Shown one piece after another: positions 49,775-58,774 of a stretch of DNA of 64,000 bases (positions are counted from its first letter, which is position 1; each line of letters starts with the position of its first letter). The stretch is from Microbacterium sp. Root553. Its GTDB lineage: Bacteria; Actinomycetota; Actinomycetes; Actinomycetales; Microbacteriaceae. A model generated the notes under the pieces. The model worked only from the letters and a program-made list of their open reading frames with translations, did no database searches and was not told the origin of the DNA. The position numbers were made by a program, and so were the translations under genes. The stretch covers positions 1,392,470-1,456,469 of the forward strand of contig NZ_LMFY01000001.1 in the NCBI RefSeq assembly GCF_001426995.1, in the 5' to 3' direction.

Positions 49775-51502
49775 GTGCTGGGAAAAATCCTCGTCCGATA
49801 TCTGTCCCGCTATAAGTGGTTGCTCGTGGCCGTGCTGGTCTTCCAGTTCGCCAGCGCGATCGCGACTCTCTACCTGCCCCGTCTGAACGAAGACATCATC
49901 AACAAGGGCGTCGCGCAGTCCGACACCGACTACATCTGGCGCACCGGGCTGTTCATGCTCGCCGTGTCGCTCGGGCAGATCACCGCGTCGGTCATCGCCA
50001 CGTACTTCGCCGCGCGCGCGTCGATGAGCGCCGGTCGCGACATCCGCGCCGACGTCTTCGGAAAGGTGAGCGGATTCTCCGAGCGCGAGGTGTCGCAGTT
50101 CGGTGCGGGCTCGCTCATCACCCGCAACACCAACGACGTGCAGCAGGTGCAGATGCTCGCGATGATGGGTGCGACGATGCTCGTCACCGCGCCCCTCCTC
50201 GCGATCGGCGGCATCATCTTCGCGGTGCAGACGAACATCGGCCTCAGCTGGCTGATCGCGGTCTCCGTTCCGCTGCTGCTGATCGTGGCGGGTCTCGTCG
50301 TCAGCCGGATGGTGCCCCTCTTCCGCAGCTACCAGGGCCGGCTCGACACCGTGAACCGCGTCATGCGCGAGCAGCTGACCGGAGTCCGCGTGGTGCGCGC
50401 CTTCGTGCGCGAACGCATCGAAGAGGAGCGCTTCCGCGGCGCGAACACGGACATCATGGTCGTCGGTCGCAAGGTCGGCTCCCTCTTCGTCCTCCTGTTC
50501 CCGCTGTTCATGCTCATCCTCAACGTCACCGTGGTCGCCGTCGTCTGGTTCGGAGGGATCGAGGTCAACAGCGGCACCGTGCAGGTGGGAACGATCTTCG
50601 CCTTCATGCAGTACATCGGTCAGATCATGGGCGGCGTGATCATGGCCAGCTTCATGGCGATCATGATCCCCCGTGCGGCCGTCTCGGCCGAGCGCATCGG
50701 AGAGGTCCTCGACACGGAGTCCAGCATGGAGCGTCCGACGAACGGCGTCACCGACTTCCCGACGCCCGGATCCGTCGCCTTCGACGGCGTCGAGTTCACG
50801 TACCCGGGTGCCGATTCGCCCGTGCTCACGGGCATCAGCTTCGGCGCAGAACCCGGAGAGACCGTGGCGATCGTCGGATCGACGGGTGCGGGCAAGACCA
50901 CGCTGGTGTCGTTGATCCCCCGCCTGTTCGACGCCTCGGGCGGCGCTGTCTCCGTCGGGGGCGTCGACGTGCGCGAGGCCGATGTGGAATCGCTGTGGGC
51001 GACGATCGGCCTCGTGCCGCAGCGCCCGTTCCTCTTCACCGGAACCGTGGCATCGAACCTCCGTTACGGACGCGAGGAGGCCACCGATGAGGAGCTCTGG
51101 CATGCGCTCGAGATCGCGCAGGGTCGCGACTTCGTCGAGGAGATGCCGCAGGGGCTCGAGTCGCGCATCACGCAGGGCGGTACGAACGTGTCGGGGGGTC
51201 AGCGGCAGCGTCTCGCGATCGCCCGTGCGATCGTCCGGCAGCCGCAGATCCTCGTCTTCGACGACTCGTTCTCCGCTCTCGACCTCACCACGGACGCCCG
51301 CCTGAGGCAGGCGCTGTGGCGCGAACTGCCCCATGTCACGAAGATCGTGGTCGCTCAGCGAGTGTCCTCCATCACGGATGCGGACCGCATCGTCGTGCTC
51401 GAGGGAGGCACCATGGTCGGCGTCGGCACGCACGAGGAACTGCTCGAGACGAGCACGACCTATCGGGAGATCGTCGAGTCGCAGCTGGGGGTGGACGCAT
51501 GA
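49775..51502 (+). CDS. Heterodimeric ABC exporter, degenerate subunit
   Basis: 575 residues from GTG 49775. Six helices then an ATPase domain. Walker A is GSTGAGKTTL, signature VSGGQRQRLAIA, but the Walker B continues as LVFDDSFSALD, with Asp in place of the catalytic Glu, and the H-loop is VVAQRVSSI, with Gln instead of His. That is the pattern of the degenerate subunit in TM287/288- and BmrCD-type exporters. Its stop overlaps the start of its partner (ATGA). Substrate (drug, lipid or peptide) not predictable. Confidence 0.93.
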   Translation: MLGKILVRYLSRYKWLLVAVLVFQFASAIATLYLPRLNEDIINKGVAQSDTDYIWRTGLFMLAVSLGQITASVIATYFAARASMSAGRDIRADVFGKVSGFSEREVSQFGAGSLITRNTNDVQQVQMLAMMGATMLVTAPLLAIGGIIFAVQTNIGLSWLIAVSVPLLLIVAGLVVSRMVPLFRSYQGRLDTVNRVMREQLTGVRVVRAFVRERIEEERFRGANTDIMVVGRKVGSLFVLLFPLFMLILNVTVVAVVWFGGIEVNSGTVQVGTIFAFMQYIGQIMGGVIMASFMAIMIPRAAVSAERIGEVLDTESSMERPTNGVTDFPTPGSVAFDGVEFTYPGADSPVLTGISFGAEPGETVAIVGSTGAGKTTLVSLIPRLFDASGGAVSVGGVDVREADVESLWATIGLVPQRPFLFTGTVASNLRYGREEATDEELWHALEIAQGRDFVEEMPQGLESRITQGGTNVSGGQRQRLAIARAIVRQPQILVFDDSFSALDLTTDARLRQALWRELPHVTKIVVAQRVSSITDADRIVVLEGGTMVGVGTHEELLETSTTYREIVESQLGVDA

Positions 51503-53742
51503 GCGAGCAGAACACGCCGAAGACCCGACGTGGTCGCGCCGCCGCCGAGACGGACGTCGCGCAGCCGGCCGAGCCGGAACTGACCGAGGAAGAGAAGTAC
51601 GAGGCCGAGCTCGCCGAGAAGGCACGCCAGAACGGCGGCGGCTGGGACAGCGTCGCACCGGGCAAGGCCGACAACTTCGGCAAGAGCTTCAGCCGGATGA
51701 TCGGTCTGCTCAAGCCGTCCGCCGTGTGGTTCATCCTGGTGTCGATCGCGGGTGCCGTCGGCGTCGTGCTGACGGTGGCCGCCCCCAAGGTGCTCGGCGA
51801 GGCGACCAACCTCATCTACAAGGGCTTCATCTCCGTGCAGCTCGCGCAGGCGAACGGAGACTTCCCGGGCTTCCCCGCCGGCACCGCGAAGGACGACGTG
51901 GTCGAGGCGCTCCGCCAGGGAGGGCAGGACGACTACGCGAACCAGATCTCGGCCCTCGGCGACTTCCGGGTCGGCGAGGGGGTGGACTTCGAGGCGCTGC
52001 GGTGGGTGATCATCGCCGTGCTCGCGATCTACATCGTCGCGGCCTTCCTCAGCTGGATCCAGGGCTACGTCATCAACGTCATCATGGTGCGCACCATGTG
52101 GCGCCTGCGCGAGTCGGTCGAAGCGAAGATCAACCGCCTGCCGCTGTCGTACTTCGACAAGGTGCAGCGCGGTGACCTGATCTCGCGCGTGACCAACGAC
52201 ATCGACAACATCACGCAGACCATGCAGCAGTCGCTGTCGGGCGCGATCACCGCCGTGCTGACGGTCGTGGGCGTGCTGGTGCTGATGTTCTCGATCTCCT
52301 GGCAGCTCGCTCTCGTCGCCCTCGTCGCGCTGCCTCTCATGGGCGTGATCTTCGGCGTCATCGGTCCGCGATCGCAGAAGGCCTTCGGAACGCAGTGGCG
52401 CAAGGTGGGGCGCCTGAACGCCCGCGTCGAGGAGGCGTTCTCGGGACACGCGCTCGTCAAGGTGTTCGGTCGCGAGAAAGACGCCCTCGACAAGTTCAAG
52501 GACGAGAACGAGGAGCTGTTCCAGGCGAGCTTCAAGGCGCAGTTCCTCTCCGGCATCATCATGCCGGCGATGACCTTCGTCGGCAGCCTCACCTACGTCG
52601 GCATCGCCGTGCTCGGCGGTCTCATGGTCGCGAGCGGCCAGCTGCGTCTCGGCGACGTGCAGGCGTTCATCCAGTACTCGCAGCAGTTCACGCAGCCGCT
52701 GTCGGAGCTGGGCGGCATGGCTGCGGTCGTGCAGTCCGGAACCGCATCGGCGGAGCGCGTGTTCGAGCTTCTCGACACCGACGAGCAGGAGGCCGACGAG
52801 CCCGATGCGCCGATGCTCGCCGACGGCGAGGGCGTCGTCGAGTTCGAGAACGTCGCGTTCTCGTACACGCCCGATCGTCCGCTGATCACCGACCTGTCGT
52901 TCCGCGTCGAGCCCGGCCAGACCGTGGCGATCGTCGGACCGACCGGAGCGGGAAAGACGACGCTGGTCAACCTGATCATGCGGTTCTACGAGCTCGACGG
53001 CGGGCGCATCCTCCTCGACGGCCAGGACATCTCCGAGATCACGCGGGACCAGCTGCGCTCGCGCACGGGCATGGTGCTGCAGGATCCGTGGCTGTTCGCG
53101 GGCTCCATCCGCGAGAACATCCGGTACGGGCGGTCCACTGCGACCGACGCGGATGTGCTCGAGGCCGCGAAGGCGACGTACGTCGACCGCTTCGTGCACG
53201 CCCTCCCCGAGGGATACGACACCGTGCTCGACGAAGACGCCTCCAACGTCTCCGCGGGAGAGCGCCAGCTCATCACGATCGCGCGAGCGTTCGTCGCCCA
53301 GCCGTCGATCCTCATCCTCGATGAGGCGACGTCGGCCGTCGACACCCGCACCGAGCTGCTGCTGCAGAACGCGATGGCCGCGCTGCGACAGGGGCGCACG
53401 TCGTTCGTGATCGCGCACCGGCTGTCGACGATCCGTGACGCCGATCTCATCCTCGTCATGGAGCACGGAGACATCGTCGAGAAGGGCACGCACGACGAGC
53501 TCATCACGGCACAGGGCGCCTACTGGCGGCTGTACCAGTCGCAGTTCGAGCAGGCCGCGACCGACATCGATGCCGAGGACGCGCTCACCGGGACGACTCC
53601 GGTGGTCGTGAGCGGCGATGCCGACGATGCGGCGAGTGCCGCGCAGATCGGTGCGTCGGTCGGGGCGCAGGTCCCCACCGCCGAGGCGGCCGCGGCCCAG
53701 GCGGTCGTGGAGCGCCCGGATGCCGGAGAGACCACGCACTGA
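51499..53742 (+). CDS. Heterodimeric ABC exporter, catalytic subunit
   Basis: 747 residues from ATG 51499. An acidic cytoplasmic head (about 1-70), six helices with an extended extracytoplasmic loop (about 110-160, KGFISVQLAQANGDFPGFPAG), and an ATPase with Walker A GPTGAGKTTL, Walker B LILDEATSAVD (intact Glu) and H-loop FVIAHRLSTI. The signature is degenerate, VSAGERQLITIA in place of LSGGQ. With the partner this gives one working and one dead ATP site. The C-terminal 90 residues are Ala/Asp-rich. Confidence 0.93.
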   Translation: MSEQNTPKTRRGRAAAETDVAQPAEPELTEEEKYEAELAEKARQNGGGWDSVAPGKADNFGKSFSRMIGLLKPSAVWFILVSIAGAVGVVLTVAAPKVLGEATNLIYKGFISVQLAQANGDFPGFPAGTAKDDVVEALRQGGQDDYANQISALGDFRVGEGVDFEALRWVIIAVLAIYIVAAFLSWIQGYVINVIMVRTMWRLRESVEAKINRLPLSYFDKVQRGDLISRVTNDIDNITQTMQQSLSGAITAVLTVVGVLVLMFSISWQLALVALVALPLMGVIFGVIGPRSQKAFGTQWRKVGRLNARVEEAFSGHALVKVFGREKDALDKFKDENEELFQASFKAQFLSGIIMPAMTFVGSLTYVGIAVLGGLMVASGQLRLGDVQAFIQYSQQFTQPLSELGGMAAVVQSGTASAERVFELLDTDEQEADEPDAPMLADGEGVVEFENVAFSYTPDRPLITDLSFRVEPGQTVAIVGPTGAGKTTLVNLIMRFYELDGGRILLDGQDISEITRDQLRSRTGMVLQDPWLFAGSIRENIRYGRSTATDADVLEAAKATYVDRFVHALPEGYDTVLDEDASNVSAGERQLITIARAFVAQPSILILDEATSAVDTRTELLLQNAMAALRQGRTSFVIAHRLSTIRDADLILVMEHGDIVEKGTHDELITAQGAYWRLYQSQFEQAATDIDAEDALTGTTPVVVSGDADDAASAAQIGASVGAQVPTAEAAAAQAVVERPDAGETTH

Positions 53743-53751
53743 CCGCAGACG

Positions 53752-53789
53752 GCGAACGCCCCACCCGATCATCCGGGTGGGGCGTTCGC
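53752..53789 (+). terminator. Strong intrinsic terminator after the ABC exporter
   Basis: Perfect 16-bp stem GCGAACGCCCCACCCG / CGGGTGGGGCGTTCGC, six-base loop, then TTTCTCGTT. The clearest terminator in the window. Confidence 0.9.
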
Positions 53790-53826
53790 TTTCTCGTTCC
53801 GCCGCCGAAGCCGCTCGCTGCCGGGG

Positions 53827-55449
53827 TCAGCGCTGCTCGTCGGCGAGGCCGAAGAGTTCGAGAGGGTGCGTCAGGCGCCACCAGGGACTCGGTCCCTCGA
53901 CGTCGTCGACGAGGGAGACCGAGGTGGTCACGGTGTTCAGCGGACCGACGCTCGTCGCGGTGCCGATCGCCTCACCCGACTCACGGTTCTCGCCGAGGGT
54001 GAATGTCGTGGTCGTCTGCGCGGACGTTCCGTTCCACAGCACGAGTTCGGCGTCGGCATCCGTCACGACATCCGTGGTCGTACCCCATCGGGTCGTGACG
54101 GCGCCCACGACCGTGCCCTTCGGGACGGCGGGTGCCTGGCCCGTCAGTGCGGTCTCGATCTGCGAGAACAGGGAGCGCGTCTCCGCCAGCCGCTGTGCAT
54201 CATCGGTCTGGCCGAGCACGGCGGCATACAGGTGCACCGTCGTGTCGTCGACGGTGATGTCCTTCGCCGTCAGCAGATTCCAGCTGTCGTCGAGCGTGCC
54301 GGTCTTCACTCCGACCACTCCCGGGTCTGCGAGCATGCCGTTGGTGTTCACGACGGTTCCGGCTCCGGGCAGATCGACCGACGGGGTGCCCACGATGCCT
54401 GCGAACACCGGATTCTGCATCGCGAGTTCGGCGAGCGCCACCAGCGCTTCCGGGGTGGCCGTGTTGCGGGCGTCGAACCCCGAGGGCGTGACGATCGTGA
54501 TGCCGTCGAGACCCCGATCGCCCAGCCATTGCGTGGCGGCGGAGGTGAACGCCGACTCCGACCCCCAGATCTCGCGGGAGAGACGATCGATGTAGTTGTT
54601 CGCGGATCCGAGCAGTGTGCCCTGCAGCATCTGCAGCTCGGTGAGGGTGCCGCCCACCGGCACGTCCAGAGCGGACTGGTCGGAGCGGCGGTAGTCCCAG
54701 TAGGCGAGGTTGTCGGCGCGGGTGAAGGCGAACTCGGGACCCTGCTCGCCGACCGCGAGCGGCATCCTGTCGAGCACCATCAGGCTCGAGACGACCTTCG
54801 TGACGCTGGCGATCGCGGCCTGGTCGACGGAGGACGACGCGGTGCCGATCCCGGCGATGCCGGCGGCAGCGCTTCCCTGCCCCGGCCACGTCAACGCCGC
54901 CGCGGAGGCGGCGACCGGAGCGATCTCCACGGCCCGCACGGTCGGCGCCACCTCGTGCAGCGGCCACAGCAGGGTGGTGCCGGTGTACGCGGCGACGAGT
55001 CCGACGAGGATGCCGGCGGGCACCAGCAACCCGGGACGGGCGATCGCCGGGCGCAGGCTCGCGTCGCTCAGCAGCCCGGTCTCAGAGGTCGGATGCGGCG
55101 CGGTGTCCAGGGAGCCCGAGGACGTGTGCTCGGCGACGTCGAGCGGGTCGACCCAGGTGAGGGGAGTGCCGCCGCTGCCGGCATCCGCCCACTGCGGCTC
55201 GGCATCGACGGCCGCGGCGTGGAGCGTCTCCGCATCGATGATCTCCGCATCGATGATCTCGGCATCGAGCGCCGCAGGGGCGGCGGTCGCAGCATCGGGT
55301 GTCTCGGCGTCGACGGTCTCAGCATCCCCGGTCCGAGCATCCCCGGTCTCGGCATCGGCGGTCGCGACAGCACCGGGGGCATCGGTGCCGGGTGCATCGG
55401 CGCCGAGGGCGTCGGACGGGGTGGCCTCGGCGGAGTCGGGAGCGGTCAC
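53827..55449 (-). CDS. D-alanyl-D-alanine carboxypeptidase (S11-type) with repetitive cytoplasmic head
   Basis: 540 residues from GTG 55449, chosen because TACCGT lies six bases upstream. Residues about 1-75 are low-complexity with DAE-type pentads (DAETVDAETPDAA, DAEIIDAEIIDAE). One membrane helix (about residues 150-172, VPAGILVGLVAAYTGTTLLW) leads to the extracytoplasmic peptidase domain: S-x-x-K in ASVTKVVSSLMVLD, S-x-N in GSANNYIDRL, and K-T-G in GVKTGTLDD. It should trim D-Ala from peptidoglycan stem peptides. Confidence 0.88.
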   Translation of the reverse strand: MTAPDSAEATPSDALGADAPGTDAPGAVATADAETGDARTGDAETVDAETPDAATAAPAALDAEIIDAEIIDAETLHAAAVDAEPQWADAGSGGTPLTWVDPLDVAEHTSSGSLDTAPHPTSETGLLSDASLRPAIARPGLLVPAGILVGLVAAYTGTTLLWPLHEVAPTVRAVEIAPVAASAAALTWPGQGSAAAGIAGIGTASSSVDQAAIASVTKVVSSLMVLDRMPLAVGEQGPEFAFTRADNLAYWDYRRSDQSALDVPVGGTLTELQMLQGTLLGSANNYIDRLSREIWGSESAFTSAATQWLGDRGLDGITIVTPSGFDARNTATPEALVALAELAMQNPVFAGIVGTPSVDLPGAGTVVNTNGMLADPGVVGVKTGTLDDSWNLLTAKDITVDDTTVHLYAAVLGQTDDAQRLAETRSLFSQIETALTGQAPAVPKGTVVGAVTTRWGTTTDVVTDADAELVLWNGTSAQTTTTFTLGENRESGEAIGTATSVGPLNTVTTSVSLVDDVEGPSPWWRLTHPLELFGLADEQR

Positions 55450-55455
55450 CTCCTC

Positions 55456-55461
55456 ACGGTA
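55456..55461 (-). promoter_or_regulatory. -10 box, leaderless carboxypeptidase gene
   Basis: TACCGT on the minus strand, six bases (GAGGAG) before GTG 55449. Confidence 0.45.
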
Positions 55462-55522
55462 CCGAACCCGCACGCAGATCAGCGGCGCGGCAACGGAAGC
55501 AGACGGGAGTGTCGGCACTGGG

Positions 55523-55528
55523 TAAGAT
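55523..55528 (+). promoter_or_regulatory. -10 box of the ykoEDC transcript
   Basis: TAAGAT, about 10 bases upstream of the TPP aptamer; no good -35 seen. Confidence 0.45.
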
Positions 55529-55537
55529 CGAGAGCAC

Positions 55538-55627
55538 AACCACGGGAGTCCGGCGAGCCGGGCTGAGAGGGAGCGAATCGCGCTTCGACCGTCGAACCTG
55601 ATCTGGGTCATGCCAGCGCAGGGAGGA
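55538..55627 (+). ncRNA. TPP riboswitch (THI element)
   Basis: The conserved blocks of the thiamine-pyrophosphate aptamer are present in order: a GGGAGTCC-type start, GCTGAGAGG, and CGAACCTGATCTGGGTCATG followed by CCAGCGCAGGGAGGA. The 3' end overlaps the GGGAGGAG ribosome binding site of ykoE (55621-55628), so binding of TPP should hide it and stop translation. Confidence 0.95.
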
Positions 55628-55634
55628 GTCACTG

Positions 55635-56303
55635 ATGAGTACATCCACGTCCGGATCCACCACCGGGTCCGCACCCGCATCGGCGTCCGCCGCCTCGGCC
55701 TCTCCGGGCCTCGGCCGCCCGGAGCTGTGGCGGTGGCGGGTCGTCGACATCGTCGTCGCCAGCGTCATCGCCGTCGCCTGCGCGCTGATCTTCCTGCTCT
55801 GGAACGTCGGGTACGAGGTGCCGAGCAGCATCCTGAAGCCCCTGCTCCCCGGAGTGCAGGGGCTCCTCGCGGGCCCCTGGCTGATCGCCGGCGTGCTCGG
55901 GGCACTGATCATCCGCAAGCCGGGTGCGGCGCTCTACACCGAGCTGGTGGCCGCGGTCATCTCGGCCCTCGTCGGCAATGCCTGGGGTCCGCTCACCATC
56001 GTGTCGGGCCTCGTGCAGGGTCTCGGAGCCGAGCTCGTCTTCCTCCTCTTCCTGTACGGGGTCTGGCGCCTCCCGGTCGCGATGCTGGCCGGCGCCGGGG
56101 CGGGACTCGCCTGCGGCATCAACGACCGCATCCTCTGGTACGCGGGGGCGGACACGCTCTTCACCACCGTCTACATCGTCTCGACCACCATCTCTGGCGC
56201 CGTGATCGCCGGGCTCGGAGCCTGGCTGATCGCCCGGGGTCTCGCGGCCACGGGCGCGCTCGGCCGGTTCGCCGCCGGTCGTGAGGTCACCGCACGGGTG
56301 TGA
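55635..56303 (+). CDS. ykoE: ECF transporter substrate-binding subunit for thiamine precursor
   Basis: 222 residues. A Ser/Ala-rich head, then about six helices: WRWRVVDIVVASVIAVACALIF, LPGVQGLLAGPWLIAGVLGALI, AALYTELVAAVISALVGNAWG, VQGLGAELVFLLFLYGVWRL. It matches the YkoE S component, which with YkoD and YkoC imports hydroxymethylpyrimidine or thiamine. The TPP riboswitch directly upstream supports this. Overlaps ykoD by four bases. Confidence 0.93.
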   Translation: MSTSTSGSTTGSAPASASAASASPGLGRPELWRWRVVDIVVASVIAVACALIFLLWNVGYEVPSSILKPLLPGVQGLLAGPWLIAGVLGALIIRKPGAALYTELVAAVISALVGNAWGPLTIVSGLVQGLGAELVFLLFLYGVWRLPVAMLAGAGAGLACGINDRILWYAGADTLFTTVYIVSTTISGAVIAGLGAWLIARGLAATGALGRFAAGREVTARV

Positions 56304-57760
56304 GCGCACCCACGACACCCGCCACCCTCGAAGCCCGTGGCTGGGGGTGGCGGTACGCCACGCGACTGCGGTGGGCCGTGCGCGCCGTCGACCTGCGTAT
56401 CGAACCGGGGGAGCGGGTGCTGCTGCTCGGCTCCTCCGGTGCGGGCAAGTCCACCCTGCTCCAGGGCTTCGGCGGTGTGCTCGGCGGGGCCGACGAGGGC
56501 GAGACGCACGGCGCGCTGCTCGTCGACGGTCGTCCGGCGGCCGCAGAACGCGGCCGGGTGGGCATGGTGCTGCAGGACCCCGACTCGCAGACGATCCTCG
56601 CGCGGGTCGGTGACGACGTGGCTTTCGGGTGCGAGAACCTCGGCGTTCCCCGTCACGAGATCTGGACCCGTGTGCGGGCGGCGCTGGATGCCGTGCGGCT
56701 CGACGTCCCGATGGATCGCTCGACCTCGGCGCTCTCGGGCGGGCAGAAGCAGCGGCTCGCACTCGCCGGCGTGCTCGCGATGCGACCCGGCGCGATCCTG
56801 CTCGACGAGCCGACCGCCAATCTCGACCCCCAGGGAGTGCGTGACGTGCGGGATGCCGTGGCCGCGGCGCTCGAGGTCAGCGGCGCGACCCTCGTCGTGA
56901 TCGAACACCGCATCGACGTCTGGCTGCCGCTGGTCACCCGGGTGATCGTGCTCGGCGCAGACCCCGACGGCACCGTCGTGCTCGCCGACGGCAGCCCGGA
57001 CGAGGTGCTCGGGGCACGCGGCGCGGAGCTCGCGGCATCCGGGGTCTGGGTGCCGGGGCATCCGCCGATCGCGCCCCCCTCTCCCGCACACGACGCCGGG
57101 GAGCGCCTCCTCGAGGCCCGCGGCGTCACCGTCGCCCGGCAGCGCGGCCTGCCCGTCGCCGGTCCGCTCGACCTCGAGGTGCGCGCCGGCGAGGTGCTCG
57201 GGGTGACCGGTGCGAACGGCACGGGCAAGTCGACGCTCGGGCTGACCCTCGCAGGCCTGCTCCCGCCGGAGGGCGGCCGCGTCCGCGCTCTTCCCGCCCT
57301 GGCTGCAGGCGAGCGGGACGATCCCTTCCGATGGTCGTCGCGCGCGCTGCTCACCCGCATCGCGACCGTGATGCAGACTCCCGAGCATCAGCTGCTCGCG
57401 AAGACCGTGCGCGACGAGCTGGCGGTCGGCCCTCGGGCGCTGCGGATGCCGGAGCCCGAGATCACCGCGCGCGTCGACGAGCTGCTCGACCGTCTGCGAC
57501 TCGCAGCGGTCGCCGGGGCGAATCCGTACACCCTCTCGGGGGGCGAGAAGCGGCGGCTGACCGTCGCCGCTGCGCTCGCCACCCGCCCACGGATGCTGGT
57601 CCTCGACGAGCCCACGTTCGGTCAGGACGCCACCACGTGGGCCGAACTCGTCGCGCTGATCGCCGATCTGCGGGATCAAGGCGCCGCTGTCGTCGCGATC
57701 AGCCACGATGAGGCCGTCCTCGAGGCCCTGCACGCCCGACGTCTCGAGGTCGTCCGGTGA
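56300..57760 (+). CDS. ykoD: ECF transporter ATPase with two fused ABC domains
   Basis: 486 residues from GTG 56300. Domain 1: Walker A GSSGAGKSTLL, signature LSGGQKQRLALAG, Walker B AILLDEPTANLDP. Domain 2 (from about residue 265): Walker A GANGTGKSTLGL, signature LSGGEKRRLTVAA, Walker B MLVLDEPTFGQD. It fuses the two ECF ATPases of the thiamine-precursor importer. Overlaps ykoC by four bases. Confidence 0.93.
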   Translation: MSAPTTPATLEARGWGWRYATRLRWAVRAVDLRIEPGERVLLLGSSGAGKSTLLQGFGGVLGGADEGETHGALLVDGRPAAAERGRVGMVLQDPDSQTILARVGDDVAFGCENLGVPRHEIWTRVRAALDAVRLDVPMDRSTSALSGGQKQRLALAGVLAMRPGAILLDEPTANLDPQGVRDVRDAVAAALEVSGATLVVIEHRIDVWLPLVTRVIVLGADPDGTVVLADGSPDEVLGARGAELAASGVWVPGHPPIAPPSPAHDAGERLLEARGVTVARQRGLPVAGPLDLEVRAGEVLGVTGANGTGKSTLGLTLAGLLPPEGGRVRALPALAAGERDDPFRWSSRALLTRIATVMQTPEHQLLAKTVRDELAVGPRALRMPEPEITARVDELLDRLRLAAVAGANPYTLSGGEKRRLTVAAALATRPRMLVLDEPTFGQDATTWAELVALIADLRDQGAAVVAISHDEAVLEALHARRLEVVR

Positions 57761-58554
57761 TCGACCCGCTGACCGCCCGCATCGAGCGGCCGGGACCCGT
57801 CGCTCCGCGCTCCGCGCTGGCGAAGCTCGCCGCCGCCCTGCTCATCGCGGTGCCGCTCGTGCTGACGATCGACGTCGTCTCGGCATCCGTCGCGCTGCTC
57901 CTGGAGATCCCGCTGCTGCTGCTCTCCGGCCTGCGTGCCCGAGAGTTCTGGATCCGCACCGCCGTGCTGTGGGTCGCGGCGCCCCTGAGCGCCGTCACCA
58001 TCGCTCTGTACGGCGCGACGAGCGGCACGGTCCACTTCGAGTGGCTGGTCATGCGCGTCAGCGACGGATCGCTGGCGCTCGCCGCGGCGACCGCCGTGCG
58101 GGTGCTCGCGATCGGACTCCCCGCGGTGGTGCTCTTCGTCACCGTCGACCCCACCGATCTCGCCGACGACCTCGCGCAGCGCGTGAAGCTGCCCGCCCGT
58201 TTCGTGGTCGGAGCACTCGCCGGAATGCGGATGCTCGGGCTGCTCGCCGATGACTGGCGCGCGCTCGGGCTCGCGCGGCGCGCCCGCGGCGTGGCCGACG
58301 AGGGGCGCGTGCGCCGCGCGTTCGGCATGGCGTTCGCCCTGTTCGTGCTGGCCATCCGGCGCGGATCGTCTCTGGCGACGGCGATGGAGGCGCGCGGGTT
58401 CGGTGGCTCGACACCGAGATCCTGGGCCCGCGGGTCGAGGTGGGATCGGCGCGACACGCTGCTGGTGCTCCTCGCCGCCGTCATCCCGGCCGCCGCGATC
58501 GCGACGGCCGTGGCTACGGGGGCGTGGAACTTCATCCTCGGCCCGACCGCCTGA
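57757..58554 (+). CDS. ykoC: ECF transporter transmembrane (T) subunit
   Basis: 265 residues from GTG 57757. CbiQ/EcfT fold with about five helices; coupling helices include FVVGALAGMRMLGLLADDWRAL and GLARRARGVADEG, and the family A-R-G motif appears in SLATAMEARGFGG. It couples YkoD to YkoE. The stop codon begins a 15-bp repeat. Confidence 0.92.
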   Translation: MIDPLTARIERPGPVAPRSALAKLAAALLIAVPLVLTIDVVSASVALLLEIPLLLLSGLRAREFWIRTAVLWVAAPLSAVTIALYGATSGTVHFEWLVMRVSDGSLALAAATAVRVLAIGLPAVVLFVTVDPTDLADDLAQRVKLPARFVVGALAGMRMLGLLADDWRALGLARRARGVADEGRVRRAFGMAFALFVLAIRRGSSLATAMEARGFGGSTPRSWARGSRWDRRDTLLVLLAAVIPAAAIATAVATGAWNFILGPTA

Positions 58555-58581
58555 TCCGCGACCGCCTGATCGGCGACCGCC
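58544..58581 (+). repeat. 15-bp tandem units over the ykoC stop codon
   Basis: CGACCGCCTGATC(C/G)G at 58544-58558 and 58559-58573 and a partial third copy to 58581. The first unit contains the ykoC TGA. Confidence 0.85.
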
Positions 58582-58640
58582 CACCGATATTCAGCTTTCT
58601 CATAGCTGGAATGCCGATGTATTCGCTAGCATCGAGTGAA

Positions 58641-58738
58641 CCCAAGGGGAGTACTCCACCACGGGCGGCTCGTCATTACGGATGTCCCTGCATCCCGGGT
58701 CCCCGGTCCTCGTTCGCGAGGATGGAGAAGACCTTGGC
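58641..58738 (+). ncRNA. yybP-ykoY manganese riboswitch
   Basis: P1 pairs CCAAGG (58642-58647) with CCTTGG (58732-58737). The 5' block AAGGGGAGTA, the CGTCATTACGG metal-loop side and the 3' block GAGAAGACCTTGG match the yybP-ykoY pattern. This Mn(II)-sensing riboswitch commonly precedes terC-family exporters, as here. The start codon is about 37 bases after it. Confidence 0.85.
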
Positions 58739-58774
58739 GTCGACATCGTCACGCCTACGTCTTCTGGAGACCTC

